A DNA stretch of 33,890 nucleotides from Anaerolineales bacterium UBA3082 (GTDB lineage Bacteria > Chloroflexota > Anaerolineae > UBA7937). The position numbers and the translations under genes are program-made. Shown here in pieces: positions 8,083 through 16,945 of this stretch (positions within the stretch are counted from its first letter, which is position 1; the number at the start of each line of letters is the position of its first letter). The stretch spans positions 28,654 through 62,543 of the forward strand of contig DFBK01000014.1 of the NCBI GenBank assembly GCA_002366595.1, read 5' to 3'. Under the pieces are notes generated by a model. The model saw nothing but the letters and a program-made list of their open reading frames with translations, did no database searches and was not told the origin of the DNA.

Positions 8083-10017
8083 TTGGGAAAAGCCAGCGAT
8101 TCTCGATACGAAGTTATCGTAGTGGGGGCCGGCCACGCGGGATGCGAAGCCGCCTTGGCGGCAGCACGGATGGGGTGCCGTACGCTCCTTCTCACCATGA
8201 ACCTGGACCTTTTGGCCCAGATGCCTTGTAACCCCAGCATAGGAGGGCCAGCCAAGGGACACCTGGTTCGGGAGATAGCGGCCCTAGGTGGAGAGATGGC
8301 CCGCAATATCGATCGCACCCTCATCCAGATAAGGCTGCTCAATATCAGCAAGGGGCCAGCGGTCCAGGCTCTTAGGGCCCAAGCCGACAAGAGGCTCTAC
8401 TCCTTGACCATGAAGCACACCCTGGAGAGCACCCCACACCTCGATTTGAAACAGGCCACTGTGGAGCGGATCCTGGTAAAGGGGGAGAGGGCGATAGGGA
8501 TGGAGACGAGCATCGGTTGGCGGTATTTTGGCCAGGCGGTAGTCCTCACCACCGGCACCTTCCTCAACGGAAGGCTGCTCACCGGTCTTCAGACTCGACC
8601 AGGTGGAAGGGCCGGGGAGAGCCCGGCGGTTGGCCTCTCTAACTCCCTCGCCCAGTTGGGCTTCACCTTGGGACGGCTCAAAACCGACACCCCGCCCCGC
8701 ATCGACGCTCGAACCATCGACTTCTCCAAGACGGAGGTGCAGATGGGGAGCGAGGCCCCGCTTTATTTCACCTTCTCCTATCCTGAAGCCGGGATCCTCC
8801 CCGCGGAGTCTTTAATTCATGGGGAGCCCAACCCTATCTACCCGCGGCCCAAAGATGCCGATTGGCGGCCGCAACTTCCCTGTTACCTCGTCCATACCAA
8901 TGAGAAGACCCACGAGATCATAAGGTCAAACCTGGATCGCTCCCCCCTCTATACCGGCCTCATCGAGGGGGTCGGCCCTCGTTACTGCCCCAGCATCGAA
9001 ATTAAGGTGGTTCGCTTCGCCCACAAGGAATCACACCAACTCTTCTTGGAGCCAGAGGGTTGGCATACCACGGAGGTGTATGTCCAAGGGGGGTACACCA
9101 GCCTTCCCGAAGATGTGCAATTGGCTATGCTAAAGGGCATCCCCGCTTTAAGGGGGGTGGAGATAACCCGGGTGGGGTACGCCGTGGAGTATGACTATGT
9201 GCCCCCCAACCAGATAAGGGCCACCTTGGAGACAAAACCAATAGAAGGGCTTTTCTTGGCCGGGCAGATCAACGGCACCTCTGGCTACGAGGAGGCGGCC
9301 GCCCAGGGGATCATAGCAGGTATCAACGCTGCGCTTGCTGTGCGGGGTGAAAGACCGCTCATCTTGCGGCGCGATCAAGCCTATATCGGTGTCCTCATCG
9401 ATGACCTGGTGACCAGGGAGATCAACGAGCCGTACCGTCTCATGACCTCCCGCGCTGAGTACCGGCTGCTCTTGCGGCAGGATAACGCTGACCTCCGCCT
9501 CTCCCCTCTGGGCTATGAAGTGGGACTCCTGGACCGGGCGAGATACGAGGCGGTGGAGAAGAAGAGAAAGGCTATCAACGAGGAACTGGAAAGGCTAGAG
9601 GGTACCTGGCTCAAACCTTCTGAAAACGATAGGCTCTCTCAGTGGGGTCTAGACCCTTTAGAGGAGGGGGTAAACGCCCTGCAGTTCCTGCGTCGCCCCG
9701 AAACCACCTATGCTATGATCGAGACCCTGATTCCCAGCCCTCAACCCTTGTCCCCTGATGCGATGCAAGAGGTGGCTATCTTGGCCAAGTACGCGGGCTA
9801 CATCGAGAGGCAGCGCCGGGAGGTGGAGCGAGCCAAGCGGTTAGAGGAGCGAAGGATCCCCGATGATTTTGACTATGAGACCATCGTGGGCATGCGGAAG
9901 GAAGCCCAGGAGAAACTGAAGCGCTTCCGCCCGGCTACGGTGGGACAGGCCTCCCGCATTCAGGGGGTTAACCCGGCCGATATTTCTGTGCTTCTAATCT
10001 ACCTAGAGCGGCGCTAG
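8083..10017 (+). CDS. mnmG: tRNA uridine-5-carboxymethylaminomethyl modification enzyme MnmG (GidA)
   Basis: MnmG is the FAD- and NADH-dependent partner of MnmE that installs carboxymethylaminomethyl groups on U34 of tRNAs in the cytosol. The Rossmann motif GAGHAGCEAA lies at about residue 14, followed by the family signature NPSIGGPAKGHLVREI and the later GQINGTSGYEEAAAQG. A C-terminal helical region ends at LIYLERR. The TTG at 8083 was chosen because AAGGGGG lies five bases upstream and the promoter ends at 8064; an in-frame GTG at 8038 would add 15 residues but falls in the promoter. The 644-residue product has normal family length. The gene converges on a glycosyltransferase gene, 7 nt from its stop. 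No mnmE is seen. Confidence 0.95.
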   Translation: MGKASDSRYEVIVVGAGHAGCEAALAAARMGCRTLLLTMNLDLLAQMPCNPSIGGPAKGHLVREIAALGGEMARNIDRTLIQIRLLNISKGPAVQALRAQADKRLYSLTMKHTLESTPHLDLKQATVERILVKGERAIGMETSIGWRYFGQAVVLTTGTFLNGRLLTGLQTRPGGRAGESPAVGLSNSLAQLGFTLGRLKTDTPPRIDARTIDFSKTEVQMGSEAPLYFTFSYPEAGILPAESLIHGEPNPIYPRPKDADWRPQLPCYLVHTNEKTHEIIRSNLDRSPLYTGLIEGVGPRYCPSIEIKVVRFAHKESHQLFLEPEGWHTTEVYVQGGYTSLPEDVQLAMLKGIPALRGVEITRVGYAVEYDYVPPNQIRATLETKPIEGLFLAGQINGTSGYEEAAAQGIIAGINAALAVRGERPLILRRDQAYIGVLIDDLVTREINEPYRLMTSRAEYRLLLRQDNADLRLSPLGYEVGLLDRARYEAVEKKRKAINEELERLEGTWLKPSENDRLSQWGLDPLEEGVNALQFLRRPETTYAMIETLIPSPQPLSPDAMQEVAILAKYAGYIERQRREVERAKRLEERRIPDDFDYETIVGMRKEAQEKLKRFRPATVGQASRIQGVNPADISVLLIYLERR

Positions 10018-10024
10018 AAAGGTT

Positions 10025-12070
10025 CTACTTTACGTAAACCACCGATCCCAAGCGGACCCGCTCCCCATCTGCCCGCCACTGCTCGTCCTCCACCGGTAAA
10101 AACTGCCCGCTGGCTAGGTCATAGATGGCTACCTGGAGGGTATACTCTCCCCCTGGCGTACCTTTAGGGATCTCCAAACGCACAGGCTCTCGCAACACCT
10201 CGCCCACTTTCCATCGGGAGGTGAGATAGAGGGAACCTAGGGGCATCTCATCTGTCTGAGCGAGGACCTCTCCCTCCGCATCCACCAGGTAGAGGACCAC
10301 ATGATAGTCGATATCCAGCCGTTGGGTAGCCCGCCAGTAGAGGGCTAGGTCAAGGGCCCCACCGGCTCGTAGTGGAGCCGCTCCAGCCTCGAACCCCTCT
10401 AGCCTCACCTTTCCTCCCAACCCCACGCCCACCGGATGGGGTAGATCTGGGATTCCATAGATGGAGTCAGCGTGGGTGAGAAAGCCTTGCACTCGCATGA
10501 AACTTTGCCCGGCGAATAGTTGGTCCTCGAACTTCCGGCCATGCTCCTCTAGCCATCTACGCATAAACCCCTCGGGGTCCGTCACCGTGTCGTAGATGCG
10601 GAAAACCCAGACCCGAGGGTGGCGAGAGAAGACCTCCTCTAAGGAGCGGGCTGTTTCCTCTTCAGTGGTGGCGTAGAAATCGGAGTTTGGGTTCCCCCAG
10701 CCTAGAGTCGCTTGGCCACCAATGGAGCCGGTCTGTAGAACCATGGTCCCCTCTCCCATATCGGCCACATCTTGATAGTTGACCAGCCTCCCCCGCCAGG
10801 CGATGGGCCCCTCATAGTAGTAGAGGAAAGTGGGGTAAGCGTATCCGGCGTTGATGAGAACCGCATCTTTTGACCTCAACCGTTCCTCCAAATATTCCAC
10901 CGCCCCTCGGTGGTCATCTGAGACGTATAGGGGGTCAAAATGGAAGTTATAGATAGAGTAGGCCGAGGCACCAAGGATGAGGAGCAGGCTCAAGGCAACC
11001 AAAGATTTTCTCGGTAACTGAGACAGGCCAACCGCCAGAAGGAGGTAGAAAGGCGGCGAGTAGGTGAAAACATACCGTACGTGGAAGAGGGGGACGATCA
11101 GGGAGAAGAGATAGATGAGGAGGATGGGGAGGAGCGTGTGCCCGGCCAGAGAGAGGGGCACGAACCATGAATCGGACACCTGAGCGCGGAAAAGACTGAA
11201 TAGCCCCAGAACGAAAAGAGTGAGAGCCAGAAGGAGAAGGGGCCAAACGATCTTTGGATCCACCGATTGGCCGAAAGATAGAGCCGTCCACGATTCTACT
11301 CCCGCTTGAGCGAAGCCGGTAAAAGTTCGCCAAGGGGGAACCGGAGGGTTAGCAGCCTGGCGGAAGGCGATGGGGAGCCAAGGAAGGTAGAGAAGAAGGA
11401 TACCGACCTGAGAAGAGACCCAGGGCTGAAGCGAGAACCTTTGTTTTCCCTTGACCCACCTGGCAAGCCACCAGCCGATGACCATCAGGTTCTGGGCCAG
11501 GAGAAGGAAGGCATAATAGTAGAGGATGTATAGCCCCAGGGCTGAGGCCAAGATATACCCTGCCCAATACCCTCTCCGGGGCCATGGCTGGCTTTTTATC
11601 AGGCGCAACAAGAAGAGTAGAGAGATGAGACCCAAGGAAGCCCCTAGGGTGTACATCCTCACCTCCTGGGAGTACCAGAGGTTGAAGGGAGAGAGGGCCA
11701 AAAGTAGCGCTCCCAGAAGGCCGATTCTTACCCCATAGAGCCTCCGACCCAGGTAAAATAAGAGAGGGATGAGGAGAACACCGAAGGCAAGGGATAAGAA
11801 AGCCAAGGAGAACTCGCTGGAGCCTGCCAGGCGGATCCAGAAGTGTAGGAGGTAGTAGTAGAGGGGAGGGTGGATATCGCCCGCCGTATGAGCGGTGAGA
11901 GCGGCAAGGCTCTTTCGGGCTAGAAGGATGCTCACCGTCTCATCGTACCAGAGGCTCTGGTAACCCAGGCGGTAGAGGCGAAGGGCGAAACCTGCCAGAA
12001 GGATGAGTAAGAAGATGACTAGATGTTGGCCGGAGATGCCCTTCTTTGCCCGCTCCGTGAAATGAGACAT
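10025..12070 (-). CDS. GT39-type (ArnT/PMT-like) membrane glycosyltransferase
   Basis: This 681-residue protein has about 11-13 membrane spans in its first two-thirds and a soluble C-terminal region. The first extracytoplasmic loop holds SLWYDETVSILLARKS, with the acidic DE pair typical of the dolichyl- or polyprenyl-phosphate-sugar glycosyltransferases (PMT_2/GT39). A HPPLYYYLLHFW motif follows. Such enzymes move a sugar from a lipid carrier to a protein, lipid or glycan outside the membrane. The C-terminal part (about residues 540-680) looks like a beta-rich domain. The substrate cannot be inferred. A promoter lies at 12101-12129. A second, shorter enzyme of this kind is encoded at 16946-18541. 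Confidence 0.85.
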   Translation of the reverse strand: MSHFTERAKKGISGQHLVIFLLILLAGFALRLYRLGYQSLWYDETVSILLARKSLAALTAHTAGDIHPPLYYYLLHFWIRLAGSSEFSLAFLSLAFGVLLIPLLFYLGRRLYGVRIGLLGALLLALSPFNLWYSQEVRMYTLGASLGLISLLFLLRLIKSQPWPRRGYWAGYILASALGLYILYYYAFLLLAQNLMVIGWWLARWVKGKQRFSLQPWVSSQVGILLLYLPWLPIAFRQAANPPVPPWRTFTGFAQAGVESWTALSFGQSVDPKIVWPLLLLALTLFVLGLFSLFRAQVSDSWFVPLSLAGHTLLPILLIYLFSLIVPLFHVRYVFTYSPPFYLLLAVGLSQLPRKSLVALSLLLILGASAYSIYNFHFDPLYVSDDHRGAVEYLEERLRSKDAVLINAGYAYPTFLYYYEGPIAWRGRLVNYQDVADMGEGTMVLQTGSIGGQATLGWGNPNSDFYATTEEETARSLEEVFSRHPRVWVFRIYDTVTDPEGFMRRWLEEHGRKFEDQLFAGQSFMRVQGFLTHADSIYGIPDLPHPVGVGLGGKVRLEGFEAGAAPLRAGGALDLALYWRATQRLDIDYHVVLYLVDAEGEVLAQTDEMPLGSLYLTSRWKVGEVLREPVRLEIPKGTPGGEYTLQVAIYDLASGQFLPVEDEQWRADGERVRLGSVVYVK

Positions 12071-12100
12071 AGAAATAGCGACGCTCCTCTAGATGCCGCT

Positions 12101-12129
12101 ATCTTATCATAGTAAATGAGAGGAGACAA
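12101..12129 (-). promoter_or_regulatory. promoter of the 681-residue glycosyltransferase gene
   Basis: On the minus strand TTGTCT (12124-12129) and TAAGAT (12101-12106) are 17 nt apart. The leader would be about 25 nt and contains GAGGAG. Confidence 0.5.
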
Positions 12130-12134
12130 AGGGG

Positions 12135-14135
12135 CTAAGAACCTTTGCGGATAAAAGGCAAGTACCCTTTGTAAGGGCCGCCGGAGGCCTTTCCCAGGCT
12201 GACCTCATCGAGGTATAGATATGAGGGGTTACTCTCATTCTCGGAGAGCAAGAAGCACACTCGGATAGTTTGTCCTTCATAGGGAGAAAGGTCGAGCCAA
12301 TGATGAGTCCAGAGAGGGGTGGCGCTGGTGGTGCTCCAAGGGGTGTTTAGGGGGTTTCCCCCCGCATCCCGAATTTCCACCCGAAACTGATCACCGCTAT
12401 CGCTGGAAGAGTATAGGCACAGGAAGGAAAGTGTAGGACGGTACATCTCGGAAGGGATGATAATGGTTTGTTCGATCCAGGAATCGCCAGCGGTCGTACC
12501 CCCTAGTTGCCCAGCCTTGTATCCGGTATGAACGGTGTCGGTGATAATGGCCGTGTTATCTCCCTCCATCGTCCAGCCGTCGAAATCGCTCTCAAATCCA
12601 CCATTTTGCGCCACATCGTCCGGCGGTGGGAGATAGAAGTTCACATCGGTCAGCGCTTCCCCCTCGCTTACAATTACGCCTCGCATAGGCTCCAAGGCGG
12701 CGTATCCGCTGGCGCTGGCCTGCAGGTCGTAGGTACCAACAGGAACGGTCTGGAAGGCGTACTCGCCGTTCATACCGCTGGTTGTAGTCTGAGAGCCCAC
12801 CAATTCTACCGTTGCCCCCATGAAAGGGATGCCTCGATTGTCCCGGATATAACCCGAGAGAGAGCCGGAGGTGGGCTTGTCCATATCCCGCAGCGCGGTG
12901 TAGGCTTGGCGGTAGATGGTATCTGTGCGGCCAGGGTCGCAGGGTTCCGTCCAGTAGATGAGGGAGTAGAAGCGGGTGGGGTTGCAGAAACTCCAACAAC
13001 TGGGCCAGCCTGCCTGGTAGATATCGGCTCCGAAATCCAGGTTGAAAAGGTTCATCACCCCCATCCAAGGCCAGTTCTCGTAGGCGTATTGATAAGCGCG
13101 GACTAGATAGTCCGCCTGAACGGTCTCGGAAACTATCTGCCACGTTCGCGTAGGCCAATCGCCCCATGAGCGGCAGGAGGGGCCGGGGTCCAGGATCCAG
13201 CCGAACTCGATGGCCCAGACCTGCTTGTCCGAATCCCCTTTTATCTCCATAATCTGCCGTTGTTGTTCCGCACGGCGAAAGGCCAATCCTGAAGGAGGCA
13301 GCTCTTCTGGAGCGTAGACGAAGCCATAAGGGTGGCTACCCAGGACGTCGAAATATTCGTTTACTTTGTGCCCACTCCCTAAGTCGGCGTCGTACATAGC
13401 ACAGAGATAGGCCAGATCGCCCATGTAGTCGGAGGAATAGATGCTCCTAACCAGGGCTACCTCAGCGTCGGTCAAAGCAGCACCCACCCCACATCCGCTT
13501 CCCCCTGTAGTAGCCATCCCTGCTGTGATCACTACCGCTTCGGGGTCACTGGCCTTTGTCCGAGGATAGACCGCCTGCAACATCTGAGCGTAGCGAGCGG
13601 GATCGGGATATTGATCACCCCACTCCCGGGGGAGGTTGGGTTCGTTCCAGATAACGTACCCCCTTACCTTGCCCCGGGCGTATTGGGCCAGGGCGTACAT
13701 AAAATCGCCGAAATCACTGAGGTTGTCGGGCGGGGCTGTATCGCCGCCACTCCGTGCCCAGCCTGGGGCGTTGGTGATCCGCAGGATCGGTTTCAGTCCC
13801 GCCAGTTCGGCCGCGGTAATAATATTGTCCACATCTGCCCAGTTGTAGGTTCCTTTGCTCGGCTCCGCATCGGCCCAGCGAAGGGACATCACAAACCAGT
13901 TGAAGCCCATATCCCTAAGCCTGTATAGGTGTTGAGGGTTGTCGGGATAGCCGCCGAAATTGGCCACGAACGCCCCGTAGCCCAGGTGAGGGCGAGGCAG
14001 GGCCTCAGAGGGGGTGGCGGGAAGGAACAGGAAGGGAAGAAGAACGAAAAACGCAACCAAAGGGGCAAGATAGGGAAGTAACCTCCACCCTCTGAGGAAT
14101 AGAGGCCGATAACGGGATGATGCAAGACCTTTCAT
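12135..14135 (-). CDS. secreted glycoside-hydrolase-like protein with carboxypeptidase-regulatory-like and jelly-roll domains
   Basis: This 666-residue protein has a signal or membrane segment at about residues 18-40. Residues 50-400 look like a TIM-barrel clan A glycoside hydrolase: an acid/base candidate lies in VIWNEPN (E165) and a nucleophile candidate in VWAIEFGW (about E310). A carboxypeptidase-regulatory-like domain follows (about 427-505, with GATVELVG and GEYAFQTVPVGTYDL). A beta-sandwich of carbohydrate-binding type comes next (about 515-650, NGGFESDFDGW). The protein ends GYLPFIRKGS. A plant-polymer or exopolysaccharide hydrolase is likely; the substrate is unknown. The ATG coincides with the predicted transcription start, so the message may be leaderless. 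Confidence 0.78.
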   Translation of the reverse strand: MKGLASSRYRPLFLRGWRLLPYLAPLVAFFVLLPFLFLPATPSEALPRPHLGYGAFVANFGGYPDNPQHLYRLRDMGFNWFVMSLRWADAEPSKGTYNWADVDNIITAAELAGLKPILRITNAPGWARSGGDTAPPDNLSDFGDFMYALAQYARGKVRGYVIWNEPNLPREWGDQYPDPARYAQMLQAVYPRTKASDPEAVVITAGMATTGGSGCGVGAALTDAEVALVRSIYSSDYMGDLAYLCAMYDADLGSGHKVNEYFDVLGSHPYGFVYAPEELPPSGLAFRRAEQQRQIMEIKGDSDKQVWAIEFGWILDPGPSCRSWGDWPTRTWQIVSETVQADYLVRAYQYAYENWPWMGVMNLFNLDFGADIYQAGWPSCWSFCNPTRFYSLIYWTEPCDPGRTDTIYRQAYTALRDMDKPTSGSLSGYIRDNRGIPFMGATVELVGSQTTTSGMNGEYAFQTVPVGTYDLQASASGYAALEPMRGVIVSEGEALTDVNFYLPPPDDVAQNGGFESDFDGWTMEGDNTAIITDTVHTGYKAGQLGGTTAGDSWIEQTIIIPSEMYRPTLSFLCLYSSSDSGDQFRVEIRDAGGNPLNTPWSTTSATPLWTHHWLDLSPYEGQTIRVCFLLSENESNPSYLYLDEVSLGKASGGPYKGYLPFIRKGS

Positions 14136-14141
14136 GCCCTC

Positions 14142-14170
14142 ATTCTAACAGGAGGGGATTAGGCCCACAA
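14142..14170 (-). promoter_or_regulatory. promoter giving a leaderless mRNA for the glycoside-hydrolase-like gene
   Basis: On the minus strand TTGTGG (14165-14170) and TAGAAT (14142-14147) are 17 nt apart. Only six bases separate the -10 box from the ATG at 14135, so transcription would begin at the start codon. Confidence 0.6.
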
Positions 14171-14496
14171 TAGGAAAGTCGTACTAAAGACGAGATAATG
14201 AATCTGACACGAGGGTTATAGGGCATTGGGACACCACCTGGACACTGGCTAAGAGGATGCTGTCCCCTGTCCTACAGGACACTGAGATCGTTGGCTCAGT
14301 GCTACCTCCCCCTCCTCACCGAGAACCGATAGCCTTTCCCCGTGGAGGGAAGGCAGATACCCACAACCAGATGATAATCCGCTGGAGGCAGATCTTCGGG
14401 CAACAGGATCCCATAATTGTCGGCCACCCCCCTAGTGTCAGGTGGTCGTCAGAGGAGAAGCGATGTGACGATGAAAAAAGGTGTTCTTGAGCCGTC
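14171..14496. other. gene-free stretch, probable mobile-element scar
   Basis: No supportable gene is seen. GGGACA (14228-14233) and TGTCCC (14261-14266) face each other, and GGACAC recurs three times between 14228 and 14281, which resembles remains of an insertion-sequence end. A GGGATCCTGT match near 14406 (minus strand) resembles half of the mini-repeat, but the other half is missing. Confidence 0.35.
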
Positions 14497-15513
14497 TTAT
14501 TCGAAAAGGGTTCTATGGCTGGTGACCCAATCGTATAGTCCTTTTTTGCCTTCTCTTACCGACACCTGAGGGCTCCAAGCCAACTCCTGGTGAGCCTTGC
14601 TTATGTCGCTGATATAGACCCGCTGATCGCCTGGCCGCCAGTCGCTGAATTCCACCTCCACCGAGTGTCCCAGAAGTTGGGCCAGTATCTACTCGAACTC
14701 CACCCATACGGATATCGTATTCTCTCGCCCTCCTCCGATGTTGTAGACCCGGCCTCTTGCCGTCTCGACTTGTTCCACCGCTGACTCAAAAGCCGCCAGG
14801 AGATCGTCGATGTAGAGGATATCCCTTACCTGCTTGCCGTCGCCGTAGATGGTGATGGGACGTCCCAAAAGGGAAGAGATCAAGAAGTGAGCCAGCCACC
14901 CCTGATCCTCGTTGCCGAACTGGCGGGGGCCATAGATGCAAGACATGCGGAAGACGACGGTAGGGAGGCCATAGATGCGAGCGTAGTCTCTGACGTATTG
15001 ATCGGCCGCCCCCTTGGAACAGCCGTACGGGGAGTGGAAATCTAAAGGGTAGGATTCAGAAATACCTTTTACATTTGCGAAGTCGTACCGACCGCCTTTG
15101 TCCACGACCTTTATACCCTCCAGAGCACCGTACACCTTATTGGTGGAGGTGAAGACGACGATCGGTTTGTTTTTGCATCTCCTCGCTGCCTCTAGAACAT
15201 TGAGAGTGCCCAGGGCGTTGATTCCGAAATCCTCTCTGGGGTCGAGGACCGAAGTAGTGACCGCCACCTGTGCAGCGAGGTGGTAGATGAGATCTACCTC
15301 GCCTACCACCTTCTCTAGCCTCTGCGCGTCCCTGATGTCGCCCCTTATGAGTTGAAAAGCCTCTCCGTGATTCTCGCGGAGCCAGGTGACGTTCTTCTCC
15401 GTTCCTCTCCGCGCCAGATTGTCGTATATTACCACCTCCTGGTCTTTGGAGAGGAGTCTATGGGCCAGGTTGCTCCCGATGAACCCTGCTCCCCCGGTGA
15501 TTAGGGTTTTCAA
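14497..15513 (-). pseudogene. CDP-paratose 2-epimerase-like SDR gene with in-frame TAG
   Basis: This is a nucleotide-sugar epimerase of the extended short-chain dehydrogenase family, probably supplying a sugar for cell-surface glycans. TGGAGFIG (residues 6-13) binds NAD; STNKVYG and SPYGCSKG (Y163, K167) form the catalytic core and resemble CDP-paratose/tyvelose 2-epimerases. The start is the TTG at 15513, six bases after AAAGGAGG. A TAG at 14689-14691 interrupts the gene at codon 275. The same frame then continues for 63 sense codons with the family's usual C-terminus (SDWRPGDQRVYISDISKA) to a TAA at 14497. A 274-residue truncated product is therefore expected unless the TAG is an error or read through. 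It lies downstream of the PAPS-reductase-like gene with mini-repeat copy 6 between them. Confidence 0.82.
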
Positions 15514-15544
15514 ACCTTTTCCTCCTTTCCCATCCCTCGGGATC

Positions 15545-15565
15545 TCCCACGGGATCCCTTTGGGA
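15545..15565 (+). repeat. double-hairpin mini-repeat, copy 6
   Basis: TCCCACGGGA followed by TCCCTTTGGGA (21 nt), between two genes of an operon. Here the second stem is TCCC/GGGA, with both arms changed from the usual TCCT/AGGA. Confidence 0.72.
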
Positions 15566-15583
15566 CCTGCGGGACAGGGATTT

Positions 15584-16294
15584 CTACCAGTAGCCCCATC
15601 CTCGCAACCTCTCCATGACCTCCTCTTTGTCTTGGTCCCTTCCCGACCTCTCCGCACCCTCCTCAGATGTAGGAACGGTGCAGGGCTCGCAGCCGATGCT
15701 CCGGAACCCCCTATCGTAGAGGGGGTTATAAGGGAGGTTGTGGCTACGGATATAGACCCAGATGTCATCTTCCTTCCAGTGCAAAAGGGGGTGCACTCGA
15801 TAGATGCCATTCTCCCTCTCGCTGATATATCTTTCTCTAGAACGGGCCACGTGCTCATCATGGCGTATGCCCACAAAGCAAGCCTTCCAACCTTGCTCCT
15901 CCATAGTCCGCTCCGAAGGCTCAATCTTCAGCCAATAGCAGCATCGCTCCCTTTCCCCTTTCACCTCCTCATAACTCTTGGCAGGCCGGGCTATTATCAG
16001 ATTGAGGTTCCACTCCCGCTTCAGCCAATCCCTGAAGTCGTAGGTCTCCTGGAAGTGCACTCCCGTGTCGTTGTACATGACGGGGATGGGAACCTGGCCA
16101 TAGATCTCCCGGATGAGGCTGAGAATAGTGAGGGAGTCCTTGCCCCCGCTGAAGGCTATCCCGATATGGGGCTTCCAGTGTTCGATGGCTTTCTCGATGA
16201 TCTCCTTGGACTTCTTCACCTTCTCATCAAGGGTCATCTCTGACTCTGGCTTCTCCAGGGTAATAGTTATCTCCTCTGCCATGTTGTTGCCCAT
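15584..16294 (-). CDS. phosphoadenosine-phosphosulfate-reductase-family (PP-loop) protein
   Basis: The N-type ATP pyrophosphatase motif AFSGGKDSLT lies at residues 47-56. A CCYWLKIEPS segment and a late IGCEPCTVP give a cysteine pattern like CysH/CysD-family proteins. Family members reduce PAPS/APS or adenylate sulfate or other substrates; which applies here cannot be told, and at 236 residues either is possible. The ATG at 16294 follows AAAGGAAG closely, and a second ATG four codons later is also possible. No other sulfate-assimilation gene is nearby; the next gene is a nucleotide-sugar epimerase, so a role in sulfated surface sugars is conceivable but only inference. A promoter lies at 16349-16377. 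Confidence 0.8.
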   Translation of the reverse strand: MGNNMAEEITITLEKPESEMTLDEKVKKSKEIIEKAIEHWKPHIGIAFSGGKDSLTILSLIREIYGQVPIPVMYNDTGVHFQETYDFRDWLKREWNLNLIIARPAKSYEEVKGERERCCYWLKIEPSERTMEEQGWKACFVGIRHDEHVARSRERYISERENGIYRVHPLLHWKEDDIWVYIRSHNLPYNPLYDRGFRSIGCEPCTVPTSEEGAERSGRDQDKEEVMERLRGWGYW

Positions 16295-16348
16295 GCTTCC
16301 TTTCTATCTGCTCTCCACAAGGGAGGCGGTTTTCCAAAAACAGCAAAA

Positions 16349-16377
16349 AGTATAGCACGAAGAGGCCAGGGGGGCAA
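16349..16377 (-). promoter_or_regulatory. promoter of the PAPS-reductase-like/epimerase operon
   Basis: On the minus strand TTGCCC (16372-16377) and TATACT (16349-16354) are 17 nt apart, with a leader of about 48 nt to the ATG at 16294. Confidence 0.6.
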
Positions 16378-16461
16378 ATGTAAGAGGGGTGAAGGGGAAG
16401 AGACCTGCGCCTAGCGCGGTGGAGAAGAATTTGATAGCCTCTTTCCTAGGTGATTAACACG

Positions 16462-16941
16462 CTACTCAAACGAGGAGGTCACTGGAGTCCCCTTGATCAA
16501 GGCCCTCCACTCCCCCTCTTGTGCCTTCTCCCCCTTCTGGTTAACCAAGACCACATCCAATACTACTATCCCCCCACCTAGACGGCGAAGGGCCTTCTTG
16601 CGGGTCACCTTGGCCCGAAGGGAGACGGTATCGCCAATGAAGAGGGGGGCTTTGAACTTCCAGGTGAGGCCCAGAAAGGCTTCCGCGGTCCCTTCGATGA
16701 ACCCTAAGCGGCTAGCCAAACCGGAGGCCATAGTCAACCCCAAAAGCCCGTGGGCCACCCGCTGGCCGAAAGGGGTCCCCTTGGCAAACTCGGCATCTGT
16801 GTGCAACTGGTTGTAATCCCCAGAGAGACCAGCGAAGAGGACGATATCCGTCTCCGTCACCGTGCGTCCAGGGCTTATGACCTCCTGGCCGACCTCGATT
16901 TCTTCAAAGTAAAGCCCCCGGGGCTGGGCCATTTTCTCCAT
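16462..16941 (-). CDS. MaoC-like hot-dog-fold enoyl-CoA hydratase
   Basis: This 159-residue protein has a single hot-dog domain. The hydratase signature is visible as FAGLSGDYNQLHTDAEFA (D and H catalytic candidates) followed by GQRVAHGLLGLTMASGL. Such enzymes hydrate trans-2-enoyl-CoA in fatty-acid or PHA metabolism, or serve as acyl-CoA dehydratases in other pathways. The start is the ATG at 16941, 8 nt after AGAAGGAGG; a longer in-frame opening upstream lacks a binding site and overlaps the preceding gene. The gene starts 4 nt after the stop of a GT39-like gene and is likely co-transcribed with it, an unusual pairing. Substrate unknown. Confidence 0.85.
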   Translation of the reverse strand: MEKMAQPRGLYFEEIEVGQEVISPGRTVTETDIVLFAGLSGDYNQLHTDAEFAKGTPFGQRVAHGLLGLTMASGLASRLGFIEGTAEAFLGLTWKFKAPLFIGDTVSLRAKVTRKKALRRLGGGIVVLDVVLVNQKGEKAQEGEWRALIKGTPVTSSFE

Positions 16942-16945
16942 TTCA

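Noticed and set aside
12507..13106. 199-codon open frame opposite the glycoside-hydrolase-like gene
   Set aside because: It lies within a well-supported gene on the other strand and shows no promoter, binding site or motif.
14396..14416. Half match to the mini-repeat (GGGATCCTGT)
   Set aside because: The TCCC arm and the closing AGGA are missing, so it may be chance and was not counted as a copy.
15514..15924. Long N-terminal extension of the epimerase
   Set aside because: It would overlap the PAPS-reductase-like gene in another frame and resembles no protein, while the TTG at 15513 has a strong AAAGGAGG site.
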